Shown in pieces: positions 51,042 to 59,825 of a stretch of 64,000 nt of DNA. Within the stretch, counting starts at the first letter, position 1. Each line of letters starts with the position of its first letter. Source of the stretch: Gammaproteobacteria bacterium. Lineage in GTDB: Bacteria; Pseudomonadota; Gammaproteobacteria; Pseudomonadales; Pseudomonadaceae. Where the stretch lies: NCBI GenBank assembly GCA_012728415.1, contig JAAYFD010000046.1, positions 1-64,000 on the forward strand, in the 5' to 3' direction. A program made the position numbers and the translations under genes. The notes beneath the pieces were generated by a model. It saw nothing but the letters and a program-made list of their open reading frames with translations, was not told the DNA's origin and searched no databases.

Positions 51042-51950
51042 ATGACTGAACCAGTAGATGTGAACACACTTGCTGTAGCACTTATCGGGGAAAACGCCCT
51101 GGTCCGAGCAGGGGACACCCAGTACCAGCTGAATGAACAAAATGCACTCAATGCGTCGATTGATACGGTTGTAGATCTAATAGTCAAGATGGTGAATGAA
51201 CTACTGAAAGAATTTTATCCTGAAATTTTAATCAATATTTCCGCCCCCAGGTGCGTGGATATCCAGACAGGTATTGCAGAGCGCAAAATTCAGGTTGAAC
51301 CGGCTGATCTGGTTACCCCAAAGCTGCGTAACACGCTACTGAAAACCATCATGCTGACTACTAAGGGATTGATTGAAGGCGCAGATTCCCTGTTTGCCGC
51401 ACCAATCAAATCCGCCCTGACAACGGACGAGCTAGACTTTATTAATGAGTGGACAAAAGATCAGCTCAGGCAGAAAAACGGCAGGAAGATTGCGAAACCT
51501 GCTGCGCTTGTGCTGCACTTTTCCGACGAAAAAACAGTCGAAATTCCCATTCAAGGTGCTTTTGCTCCGCCCCCAAAACTGCCCGCTGACAGTAGCCAGC
51601 CTGTAGAAGTCCTGGCTAAGGCGGACGGTTTTAAGGCCTCCAGCATGCAGGTTTTTTTACGGCTGGTAGATAAGGCTGGTTATACCCTAGATAATTCATC
51701 GATCACTTGCCTTGCCGATAAGTCGAGCCAGATACAGTTGGCGGCGCAGGCATATCTTGATGGCAACCAGCTGCTTAAAGCGACCATCGTAGAAATCGAA
51801 GACAAAAAAGGTAAAAAAAGCGGGTCTCAATACAACATCAAAGACCTGAAAACGATACCACTGGACCAGCTGTCCAAGGAGGGTGAACTGCAGTTCAAGG
51901 CTGCTGGGGAGCTGGACGAGTATGAGTATGCGTCCGACTCCCCGAAATAG
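51042..51950 (+). CDS. Unknown 302-residue island protein
   Basis: A soluble protein with three visible parts: an N-terminal segment with mixed helices (about 1-120), a middle with a beta-like stretch (VLHFSDEKTVEIPIQGAFAP), and a C-terminal, lysine- and aspartate-rich part ending in DELEYEYAS-like acidic residues (AAGELDEYEYASDSPK). The TELDFINEWTKDQLRQKNGR run looks like a surface helix. I recognise no family. Its own promoter is likely, since a terminator lies upstream. It lies 159 bases before the restriction operon and could be its partner, but there is no evidence beyond position. Confidence 0.7.
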   Translation: MTEPVDVNTLAVALIGENALVRAGDTQYQLNEQNALNASIDTVVDLIVKMVNELLKEFYPEILINISAPRCVDIQTGIAERKIQVEPADLVTPKLRNTLLKTIMLTTKGLIEGADSLFAAPIKSALTTDELDFINEWTKDQLRQKNGRKIAKPAALVLHFSDEKTVEIPIQGAFAPPPKLPADSSQPVEVLAKADGFKASSMQVFLRLVDKAGYTLDNSSITCLADKSSQIQLAAQAYLDGNQLLKATIVEIEDKKGKKSGSQYNIKDLKTIPLDQLSKEGELQFKAAGELDEYEYASDSPK

Positions 51951-52109
51951 CCGGCATTGCTGGTATTAGCTCAGCGAAGCCACTTCTGGCAGCGTCTGTC
52001 TCCCTTCCAGCATCCCCCCGCAAAACCATACACCCCCATGCAATTTTGTACCAGCCCGGTCATCAGGTAGCATATGGAGATATTTTTCGTAGCACGTACA
52101 AGGACCTTC

Positions 52110-53834
52110 ATGAACAGCGTTGAACAACAGTTTTTAAAAGATCTGGACGACAAGCTCTGGAAAGCCGCCGACAAACTTCGTGCCAACCTGGATGCCGCCA
52201 ACTACAAGCACGTTGTGCTGGGCCTGATCTTCCTTAAATATGTGTCAGATGCCTTTGAAGAGCGCCAGGCGCAACTGCTGGAGCTGTTCACCACCGAAGG
52301 TGACGACAACATCTACTACATGCCGCCAGAAGATTATTCCACCGACGCCTATTACCAGCAGTGCCTACAAGACGAGCTGGAGCAGCTCGACTACTACCGC
52401 GAGGTCAACGTCTTCTGGGTACCCAAAGCTGCACGCTGGACCACGTTGAAAGAAAAAACCGTACTGCCCGTGGGCACCGTGCTCTGGCAGGACGATGCCG
52501 GCAACGAGGTCAAGCTTCGCTCGGTGTCCTGGCTGATCGACAACGCTTTGGAAGAGATCGAGAAGAGCAACGTAAAGCTGAAGGGGATTCTCAACCGTAT
52601 CAGCCAGTACCAGCTGGAAAACGACAAGCTCATCGGACTCATCAACACCTTCTCAGACACCTCCTTTACCAAGCCGGTGTTCGACGGCGAAAAGCTGAAC
52701 CTGCACAGCAAGGACATCCTCGGCCATGTCTATGAATACTTCCTGGGTCAGTTTGCACTGGCCGAGGGCAAGCAGGGTGGCCAGTACTACACCCCCAAGA
52801 GCATCGTCACCCTGATCGTGGAAATGCTCCAGCCCTACTCCGGGCGCGTGTATGACCCGGCCATGGGCTCCGGCGGCTTCTTTGTTTCCAGCGACAAGTT
52901 CATTGAAGAACACGCCCAGAAGCAGCACTACGACGCCGCCGAACAGAAGAAGCACATCTCCGTATACGGCCAGGAATCCAACCCCACCACCTGGAAGCTG
53001 GCGGCCATGAACATGGCCATCCGCGGCATCGACTTCAACTTCGGCAAGAAGAACGCCGACACCTTCCTCGACGACCAGCACCCGGACCTGCGCGCCGACT
53101 TTGTCATGGCCAACCCACCCTTCAACATGAAGGACTGGTGGAGTGAGTCCCTGGCCGATGACGTGCGCTGGAAGTACGGCACCCCACCCAGGGGCAACGC
53201 CAACTTCGCCTGGATGCAGCACATGATTCACCACCTGGCCCCCACCGGCAGCATGGCCCTGCTGCTGGCCAACGGATCCATGAGCTCCAACACCAACAAC
53301 GAAGGCGAAATCCGCAAGCGCCTGGTGGAGGAAGACCTGGTGGAATGCATGGTCGCCCTGCCCGGCCAGCTGTTCACCAACACCCAGATCCCGGCCTGTA
53401 TCTGGTTTCTGACCAAAGACAAAGCCAACGGCATGGTGCGCAGCGAGAAGAAACGCGACCGCCGCGAAGAGTTCCTGTTTATCGATGCCCGTAACCTGGG
53501 CTTTATGCGGGACCGGGTACTGCGGGACTTCACCAACGACGACATTGCCAAAATCGCCGACACCTTCCATGCCTGGCAGCGTGGTGAGGAGTATGAGGAT
53601 ATCGCCGGATTCTGCAAATCCGCCAGCCTAGATGAAATCAAGAAGCATGACTTTGTACTGACTCCAGGCCGCTATGTCGGCGCTCAAGAACAGGAAGACG
53701 ATGGCGAACCCTTTGCCGAGAAGATGGCGAGGTTGACTGCACAGTTGCGGGAGCAGTTTGCCGAGAGTGATCGGCTGGAGGCTGAGATCAAGTCGAACCT
53801 GTCCGCTCTAGGCCTGTGGGGTACTGAATCATGA
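52110..53834 (+). CDS. hsdM: Type I restriction-modification methyltransferase subunit HsdM
   Basis: A 574-residue N6-adenine methyltransferase. It has the N-terminal HsdM_N helical domain (ANYKHVVLGLIFLKYVSDAF), motif I DPAMGSGGF near residue 249, and the catalytic NPPF at N335. It protects host DNA and forms the core of the complex with HsdS. The ATG at 52110 is chosen from the family start MNSVEQQFLKDLDDKLW. Its last 21 residues (from EQFAESDRLE) recur in a relic just before hsdS. It overlaps the AlbA_2 gene by four bases. Confidence 0.95.
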   Translation: MNSVEQQFLKDLDDKLWKAADKLRANLDAANYKHVVLGLIFLKYVSDAFEERQAQLLELFTTEGDDNIYYMPPEDYSTDAYYQQCLQDELEQLDYYREVNVFWVPKAARWTTLKEKTVLPVGTVLWQDDAGNEVKLRSVSWLIDNALEEIEKSNVKLKGILNRISQYQLENDKLIGLINTFSDTSFTKPVFDGEKLNLHSKDILGHVYEYFLGQFALAEGKQGGQYYTPKSIVTLIVEMLQPYSGRVYDPAMGSGGFFVSSDKFIEEHAQKQHYDAAEQKKHISVYGQESNPTTWKLAAMNMAIRGIDFNFGKKNADTFLDDQHPDLRADFVMANPPFNMKDWWSESLADDVRWKYGTPPRGNANFAWMQHMIHHLAPTGSMALLLANGSMSSNTNNEGEIRKRLVEEDLVECMVALPGQLFTNTQIPACIWFLTKDKANGMVRSEKKRDRREEFLFIDARNLGFMRDRVLRDFTNDDIAKIADTFHAWQRGEEYEDIAGFCKSASLDEIKKHDFVLTPGRYVGAQEQEDDGEPFAEKMARLTAQLREQFAESDRLEAEIKSNLSALGLWGTES

Positions 53835-55723
53835 ACGCCGCCCAACTATTGGAGAACCTGAACCTCCTGGACGAACATGAAAAGATAGAAGCCAAACGTG
53901 CAAGCGAAGCCGGCAAGTCGATTCTAGAAACGATCTGCGCCCTGGCGAATGAACCAGACCTAGGGGGCGGCTGGTTGTTATTGGGCGTCGTACGGGAGGA
54001 AATGGCACTTTTCCCGGGCTACGAGGTTGAGGGAATAGCTGATCCTGACAAGGTCAGCAGTGACATCGCGAGCCAGTGCGCTACAAAGTTCAACCTCCCT
54101 CTCAGAGTTGATATCACAACAGAGTGGCTAAACGATAAAGCGGTTATAGTCGTTAGTGTTCCAGAAGCCTCCCCACAGGATAAACCCATTTACTTTTCGG
54201 CAACCGGACTCCCACGCGGGGCCTTTCGTCGCATTGGCAGCACAGACCAGCGATGCACCGAAGACGATATGGTTGCTTTCTACCAATCGCGTCAGCAAGA
54301 GAGCTTTGATGCCGGAATCGTCTCTGATGCCTCAATGGAAGACATTGACGATGCAGCCGTCGAAGACTATCGAAAGGCCCGGGCAGAGGTTAACGCGGAC
54401 GCGGAAGAACTGCGCTGGACAGATAGTGAGCTTTTACAGGCTCTAAAAGCGGTTCGTCGTAACGGAAACGGGCAATGGCAACCAACCGTTGCGGGCCTGC
54501 TACTGTTTGGAAAATCGATAGCTCTACGACGCTGCTTTCCGATGACGCGCGTTGACTATATTCGGGTACCCGGCCGTGAATGGGTACCGAATCCGGACCG
54601 GCGCTTTGATACAGTGGAAATTCGGGCCCCCATGTTCAGCCTCCTCAGACGGGCACAGGCAGCGGTTCTCGATGACCTCCCAAAAGCCTTTGGCCTCGAA
54701 GAAGGGGAGTTACAGCGTGTTGATAAACCGGTTCTTCCACAGAGAGCTCTGCGGGAAGCCTTAGTTAACGCTCTGATGCACCGCAGCTACCGAACACAGG
54801 CACCCGTACAAATCATCCGCTACGCAAACCGATTGGAAATCCGCAACCCGGGCTTCTCTTTGAAATCACCCGAGCATCTGGGTGAGCCCGGCTCCATGCC
54901 GAGGAACCCGGTACTCGCAGCGGTTCTGCATGAAACCCGTTTTGCAGAAACCAAAGGCAGCGGGATTCGAGCCATTCGCGAGGTGATGGATGCCGCAGGT
55001 CTTGCGCCTCCACTGTTCGAGTCTGACCGAGGTCAGGACCAGTTCGTCACACAATTCCTGTTCCACCACTTTCTTGGAGAGGACGACATCCGGTGGCTGG
55101 CAAGATTTAAAGACCTTCACCTTTCTGACGAGGAGGCCCGGGCGCTGATCGTAGCCAGGGAAGCCGGTATTATCGACAATGCCACCTATCGCGCCCTCAA
55201 CAAAGTCGATCCCCTGACCGCAAGCGCTACCCTGCGACGACTTCGGGATTTCGGGCTACTTACTCAACAGGGTCGTGGGTCAGCCACTTACTACCAGCCA
55301 ACAGGCAAACTAATCGGTTCCGAAGACGGCTTATCGAGTAAGTCAGAGCCGTTATCTAGTAAGCAAACATCGTTATCTAGTAAGCCAGAGCCGTTATCTA
55401 GTAAGTCGGAACTGCAATCAGGTAACCCTGATCAGGAAGCTCGGGACACTTTGCTAAACCAGCTACCGGGGAACCTGGCCGCTCGGGTCGGAGCGCTAGG
55501 ACAGCGACACCCTCCGGAACAAGTAAAAGAACTGGTTGTGGCACTTTGCGAACAACGTGACTGGCGAGTTGAAGAACTCGCACTGTTGCTCTCACGCAAC
55601 GCAGAAACGATTCGACAGAATTATCTTCGCCCTCTGCTAGCTGAGAAGCGCATTGTGATGACGTTGCCTGATACGCCGAACTCGCCGCAACAGGCCTATC
55701 GGGTTGCGGGGGAGCAAGATTGA
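53831..55723 (+). CDS. AlbA_2 (Schlafen-like) protein with GHKL ATPase domain inside the hsd operon
   Basis: A 630-residue protein of the COG2865 type. An N-terminal AlbA_2 domain (about 10-130; EKIEAKRASEAGKSILETIC and WLLLGVV) is followed by a GHKL-like ATP-binding domain (about 300-405; REALVNALMHRSYRTQ, RLEIRNPGF and ETKGSGIRAIREVM) and winged-helix parts. A linker at 501-528 is made of four seven-residue repeats. The C-terminus has a further helix-turn-helix-like region (VEELALLLSRNAETIRQNYL). Such proteins are common next to type I systems but their role is unclear; regulation is often assumed. The gene interrupts the normal hsdM-hsdS junction, overlapping both neighbours. Confidence 0.85.
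   Translation: MNAAQLLENLNLLDEHEKIEAKRASEAGKSILETICALANEPDLGGGWLLLGVVREEMALFPGYEVEGIADPDKVSSDIASQCATKFNLPLRVDITTEWLNDKAVIVVSVPEASPQDKPIYFSATGLPRGAFRRIGSTDQRCTEDDMVAFYQSRQQESFDAGIVSDASMEDIDDAAVEDYRKARAEVNADAEELRWTDSELLQALKAVRRNGNGQWQPTVAGLLLFGKSIALRRCFPMTRVDYIRVPGREWVPNPDRRFDTVEIRAPMFSLLRRAQAAVLDDLPKAFGLEEGELQRVDKPVLPQRALREALVNALMHRSYRTQAPVQIIRYANRLEIRNPGFSLKSPEHLGEPGSMPRNPVLAAVLHETRFAETKGSGIRAIREVMDAAGLAPPLFESDRGQDQFVTQFLFHHFLGEDDIRWLARFKDLHLSDEEARALIVAREAGIIDNATYRALNKVDPLTASATLRRLRDFGLLTQQGRGSATYYQPTGKLIGSEDGLSSKSEPLSSKQTSLSSKPEPLSSKSELQSGNPDQEARDTLLNQLPGNLAARVGALGQRHPPEQVKELVVALCEQRDWRVEELALLLSRNAETIRQNYLRPLLAEKRIVMTLPDTPNSPQQAYRVAGEQD
55331..55414 (+). repeat. Four tandem 21-bp repeats inside the AlbA_2 gene
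   Basis: Four consecutive 21-base units, each starting TTATC[G/T]AGTAAG, encode LSSKSEP, LSSKQTS, LSSKPEP and LSSKSEL. Units 2-4 share the first 12 bases exactly. Change in copy number would keep the frame and only lengthen or shorten a linker between domains. Confidence 0.92.
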
Positions 55724-55830
55724 TGAGTAGCCATATCGAAGGTCTGAATATACTGGAGCAGTTTGCTGAGAGTGATCGACTGGAGGTTGAGATCAAGCGG
55801 AATCTTGGGGGGCTAGGATATGAGCTCTGA
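55723..55830 (+). pseudogene. Relic of the hsdM 3' end before hsdS
   Basis: A 35-codon frame overlapping the AlbA_2 stop ends in LEQFAESDRLEVEIKRNLGGLGYEL. The segment EQFAESDRLE.EIK.NL..LG matches the C-terminus of the intact hsdM, with 17 of 21 residues and 50 of 63 bases equal (55756-55818 against 53751-53813). The final TGA overlaps hsdS by 11 bases, the normal spacing of an hsdM-hsdS junction. This seems to be the original hsdM tail left behind when another module was inserted. Confidence 0.85.
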
Positions 55831-57226
55831 GTGGCCAACTGTCCAACTCAGCGACTGCGCTGAATTTCAGGAAGGGTATGTAAATCCAAGCCAAAGAAAC
55901 TCGGATTTCTTTGACGGCCCCATCAAATGGCTCAGAGCCGTAGACCTCAATGATTCCATCGTCTCTGACACCACTCGAACGCTTTCAGAAAAAGGCTTTC
56001 GCAGTGCAGGCAAGAGCGCCTTACTTTTTGAGCCCGGTTCATTGGCGATAAGCAAATCCGGCACGATTGGAAGGCTCGGGATTTTGGAAGATTACATGTG
56101 CGGGAACCGCGCAGTGATCAACATCCGAGTTAACCACAGCATTTGTGACAAGTACTACATCTTTTATGTACTTAAATCTAAGCGGGCAGAAATAGAGAGC
56201 CTAGCTACCGGCAGTGTACAGAAAAATCTGTATACCTCGGTTCTCGGAAGCATGGAACTCGACTTGCCACCCCTTGAGACCCAAAAGGCTATAGCGAGAC
56301 AGCTTTGGTCGCTCGATAAAAAAATCCAAATCAACCACCAAATCAACCAAACCCTCGAACAGATGGCCCAGGCCATCTTCAAAAGCTGGTTTGTCGATTT
56401 CGAGCCGGTGAAAGCCAAGATCGCCGCACTGGAAGCCGGCGGCAGCGAGGAAGACGCCCTGCTTGCCGCCATGCAGGCCATTTCCGGCAACGGTGAAGCG
56501 GAGCTAACCCGCCTCCAGTCCGAACAGCCCGAGCAATACGCCGAGCTCTGCGCCACCGCCGAGCTGTTTCCGTCGGCTATGCAGGATAGTGAGTTGGGAG
56601 AGATTCCGGAGGGGTGGGAAAGTGGCACACTCAGCGACATTGCCAGCTTCAGCAGCAACCGAATTCCCAAACATGAGCTGACTCTGGAAACATACATCTC
56701 GACAGAAAATATGCTCGAGAACAAGAAGGGAGTTTGCCCTGCCTCATCCTTGCCGTCCTCCGCCTCAGTGCCGGGTTTTGAACCGGGTGAAATACTGATA
56801 TCGAACATCCGGCCGTACTTCAAAAAGATATGGCTAGCCAATATCAGCGGTGGGCGATCGCCAGATGTACTCGGGTTCAGCCCCAAGCACAAAGGCACGA
56901 ACGAGTATCTATTTAACCTTCTCTACCAAGACTGTTTTTTTGACTACATGATGCTCACGTCAAAGGGTGCAAAAATGCCTCGTGGCGACAAGAAGGCAAT
57001 CATGCAGTTCGCGACTGCCACCCCCCCAATTGATCTAATGAGACACTTCTCTGAACACGTGAAGTCTTTTTATTTGCTCGCCACTTCGCAACATCGAGAG
57101 TCGGAGTCACTTGCCTCGGTACGAGACTCCTTACTCCCCAAGCTCCTTTCTGGTGAACTCGCCGTCTCCGATGATGAAAACCAACTGATGGCCGAATCAA
57201 TAAGCCCTCTTCAGGAGGTCAACTAA
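55820..57226 (+). CDS. hsdS: Type I specificity subunit HsdS
   Basis: A 468-residue DNA-recognition subunit. TRD1 spans about 1-150 and is followed by the conserved region LPPLETQKAIARQL and an alpha-helical spacer with QINQTLEQMAQAIFKSWFVD. TRD2 starts near residue 260 (EIPEGWESGTLSDIASFSS) and is followed by a second spacer. Two different TRDs predict a bipartite asymmetric target. The hsdM relic lies directly upstream. It ends exactly at the next ATG (TAATG). Confidence 0.94.
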   Translation: MSSEWPTVQLSDCAEFQEGYVNPSQRNSDFFDGPIKWLRAVDLNDSIVSDTTRTLSEKGFRSAGKSALLFEPGSLAISKSGTIGRLGILEDYMCGNRAVINIRVNHSICDKYYIFYVLKSKRAEIESLATGSVQKNLYTSVLGSMELDLPPLETQKAIARQLWSLDKKIQINHQINQTLEQMAQAIFKSWFVDFEPVKAKIAALEAGGSEEDALLAAMQAISGNGEAELTRLQSEQPEQYAELCATAELFPSAMQDSELGEIPEGWESGTLSDIASFSSNRIPKHELTLETYISTENMLENKKGVCPASSLPSSASVPGFEPGEILISNIRPYFKKIWLANISGGRSPDVLGFSPKHKGTNEYLFNLLYQDCFFDYMMLTSKGAKMPRGDKKAIMQFATATPPIDLMRHFSEHVKSFYLLATSQHRESESLASVRDSLLPKLLSGELAVSDDENQLMAESISPLQEVN

Positions 57227-58281
57227 TGGAACTGTGGTTAACCCGAGCAGGATCTCACGGCGAGTTTGAGCAAAAATTCCTGGACGAAGGCCGAATCTAT
57301 CTGACCTGGGATGAGCTTGGTGAAGATCTGTCGAAACTAGATAGCCGGCAGTCCCTCCTGGAACTCCTTGAGCAGACTTACCCGAACGAAAAGCTCAAGC
57401 GATTACAGAACCACAGCAGCCAGATATGGCCTTTCGTCAAAACGATGCAAACCGGTGACTGGGTGGTGCTCCCCTCCAAAAAACAGCCTGTAGTGTATGT
57501 CGGGAAGATAACAGGGGACTACGTTCATAACGCCAAAGGCCCGGACCCCTACTTCCACTGGCGATCCGTCGAGTGGTTTGGGCAGGAGATCCCCCGCTCT
57601 CACTTTGGGCAAGACCTGCTCTACAGCTTCGGCGCGTTCATGACCATCTGCCGCATCCGGCGCAACAACGCACTGTTACGCCTGCAGGCCATGCACAAGG
57701 CTGGCTGGCAGGCTGAGAACACCAAGTCAGTGATCCAGCATACCGGCCAGTCCACTAACCACGATGCCGATGATGTATCCGGTGATGACGGCTTCGATTT
57801 CAACTTGGCAGACCTGGCCAAGCAACAGGTGGTCAGCCTGATTGAGCAGAAATTCAAAGGCCATGAGTTAACCCGATTGGTCGGTGCCATACTCAAGGCA
57901 CAAGGCTACACCATTTGGCAAAGCCCCGAAGGCGCGGACGGAGGTGCAGATATTCTCGCTTCCAACGGCATGATGGGCTTCGGCAGCCAAACCATCTGTG
58001 TTGAGGTGAAGTCCGGCACTGGTACGGTGGACAGGCCCACTGTGGACAAGCTCTTGGGGGCCATGTCGAAGTTCAACGCCGACCATGGCCTGTTTGTCGC
58101 TTGGGGCGGTTTCAAACAGCATGTGCAGAAGGATATGGCCAGCAGTTTTTTCCGTCTGCGGTTATGGTCTCAGGATGACTTGCTGGATGAGCTGTTCGCG
58201 GTATACGACAAGCTGGACGATGAGCTAAAAGCCCAGCTGCCACTAAAGCGAGTCTGGACGGTGGTTGCGGCGGATGATTGA
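57226..58281 (+). CDS. Mrr-like restriction endonuclease of the PD-(D/E)XK fold
   Basis: A 351-residue protein. The C-terminal domain (about 205-330) is Mrr-like: LVGAILKAQGYTIWQSPEGA, the catalytic Asp in DGGADILAS and the E-x-K in ICVEVKSGTGTVDRPTVDKL. The N-terminal half (WLTRAGSHGEFEQKFLDEGR, GDWVVLPSKKQPVVYVGKIT) resembles a PUA/EVE-like reader domain, which could sense a modified base; this is a fold guess. Mrr-type enzymes often cut modified DNA. It is translationally coupled to hsdS by TAATG. Confidence 0.82.
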   Translation: MELWLTRAGSHGEFEQKFLDEGRIYLTWDELGEDLSKLDSRQSLLELLEQTYPNEKLKRLQNHSSQIWPFVKTMQTGDWVVLPSKKQPVVYVGKITGDYVHNAKGPDPYFHWRSVEWFGQEIPRSHFGQDLLYSFGAFMTICRIRRNNALLRLQAMHKAGWQAENTKSVIQHTGQSTNHDADDVSGDDGFDFNLADLAKQQVVSLIEQKFKGHELTRLVGAILKAQGYTIWQSPEGADGGADILASNGMMGFGSQTICVEVKSGTGTVDRPTVDKLLGAMSKFNADHGLFVAWGGFKQHVQKDMASSFFRLRLWSQDDLLDELFAVYDKLDDELKAQLPLKRVWTVVAADD

Positions 58282-58357
58282 TGCCCGGATTACTCGCGAT
58301 GGAATACGACTGGCTTTCGGCCTTTTAGGCGTTAGCTGATAACGACAAGGAACTGTC

Positions 58358-59380
58358 ATGACTGAACAACAAGTAAGAATCTTCACCTCAACCGACGGCC
58401 AGGCCCAGCTGGAAGTGGCGCTGGATCGTGAGACCGTCTGGTTAAATCAAAGCCAGATGTCTGCGCTGTTTGACACCTCTACCGATAACGTAGGCTTGCA
58501 CCTGAAGAATATCTTTTCAGAGGGCGAACTTGAGGAAGATCGAACTACCGAGGATTTCTCGGTAGTTCGCCAGGAGGGCAATCGCCAGGTTCGTCGGCGC
58601 ATCAAACACTACAATCTCGATGCCATTATTTCAGTGGGTTACCGGGTCAGCTCCATGCGTGCCACCCAGTTTCGCCAGTGGGCAACGCAGGTTCTCAAAG
58701 ACCATCTGGTTCACGGCTACACCCTCAACCAGCGCCGTCTGACCGAGCGCGGTATCGAGTTTGAGCAGGCCGTTGATCTGCTGAGCCGTACCCTAACCAA
58801 TCAGGGCCTGGTATCCAATGAAGGCGAGGCTGTCGCCCGGGTGATCAGCGATTACGCCCGCTCCTGGAGCCTGCTGCAAGGCTACGACGAGCAGCAGCTG
58901 ACCGAGGTGGACATCAAACAGCCGGATATGCAGCCGTTGGAATTGGATGAAGCTCTCAAGGCCATTCGCGAGCTCAAGCAGACTCTGATCGCCAAGGGCG
59001 AGGCCACGGAGCTGTTCGGCCAGTTGCGGGGTGATGGCCTGGCCTCTGCATTGGCGACGATCGAGCAGGGCTTTGGGGATGAGCTCTTTTATCCGAACGT
59101 GGCTACCCGCGCCGCTCACCTGCTCTACTTCGTCATCAAGAATCACCCGCTGGCCGACGGCAACAAGCGCTGCGGCTCGTTTCTGTTCTTATGGTATCTG
59201 CGCCGCAACGCCGCTTTGCTGGCGCGGCCGGTAGAACAACTGATTAATGACAACACCCTGGTGGCCCTGGCGCTGCTGGTGGCGGAAAGCCTGCCGGGTC
59301 AGAAAACCCTGATGATCCGGCTGATTGAGCATTTCCTGCTGCTGAAAGAGCCTGCCGATGTCAGAGGTGAAGGGAAATAG
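58358..59380 (+). CDS. RhuM-family protein with C-terminal Fic/DOC domain
   Basis: A 340-residue protein. The N-terminal part (about 1-150) is of the RhuM family ([36 protein letters not shown]). The C-terminal part (about 200-330) is a Fic/DOC domain with the active-site motif [15 protein letters not shown] and an upstream helical region that may hold an inhibitory motif. Fic enzymes transfer AMP or related groups to proteins. Such fusions are common in type I restriction loci, with unknown function. It follows the Mrr-like gene by 76 bases. Confidence 0.87.
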   Translation: MTEQQVRIFTSTDGQAQLEVALDRETVWLNQSQMSALFDTSTDNVGLHLKNIFSEGELEEDRTTEDFSVVRQEGNRQVRRRIKHYNLDAIISVGYRVSSMRATQFRQWATQVLKDHLVHGYTLNQRRLTERGIEFEQAVDLLSRTLTNQGLVSNEGEAVARVISDYARSWSLLQGYDEQQLTEVDIKQPDMQPLELDEALKAIRELKQTLIAKGEATELFGQLRGDGLASALATIEQGFGDELFYPNVATRAAHLLYFVIKNHPLADGNKRCGSFLFLWYLRRNAALLARPVEQLINDNTLVALALLVAESLPGQKTLMIRLIEHFLLLKEPADVRGEGK

Positions 59381-59389
59381 GAAGGATGC

Positions 59390-59590
59390 ATGACGGAAGA
59401 TCAGCTGGAACAACAATGCCTGCAATGGTTCGCCGAGGGTGGCTGGGAGGTCGCCTCTGGGCCAGACCTTGCACCGGACGGTGACGCCCCGGAACGGGCC
59501 GATTACCGGCAGGTGCTGTTGCTGGCAGATCTTGAGGCAGCGATTCGCCGCATTAACCCTCACCTGCCCCAGAGCGCCGTTGAACAGGCT
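59390..59590 (+). pseudogene. 5' fragment of a second hsdR
   Basis: The first 67 codons of an HsdR-type protein ([20 protein letters not shown]...) stop abruptly at the IS3 remnant. Over these 67 residues, 53 agree with the start of the intact hsdR at 60623. It begins 9 bases after the RhuM-Fic gene with a good ribosome site, so it is where the operon's own hsdR once began. Confidence 0.88.
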
Positions 59591-59780
59591 GAGCGTCTGG
59601 GGGACACAGCCAATCTTGGGCGCAATGGATTCGATGGCTGCCCATTCGGAGGGGTAGTCCTTCAGGTTCTCCAGAACCATGCGCACAGCACGTTCACGGA
59701 CTTCAGGGGAGTAGCTATTGGATTTCGTCATGCCTCATTCTCTCAAGAGTTGAGGCCTCCACGAAACCCGGTGTGATTCA
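59591..59780 (-). mobile_element. IS3-family insertion sequence remnant (5' end of orfA)
   Basis: The minus strand encodes the start of an IS3-type OrfA ([20 protein letters not shown], then [20 protein letters not shown]) that breaks off at about codon 48 against the hsdR fragment. Upstream, TGAATCACACCGGGTTTCGT (59780-59761) begins with the TGA usual for IS3-family termini and is probably the left inverted repeat. The rest of the element and the second terminus are missing, so it is immobile. Confidence 0.82.
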
Positions 59781-59825
59781 ATCAGGCAAAACTTGAAGAG
59801 CCTGCAATAGTGTAAGGACACTGAA

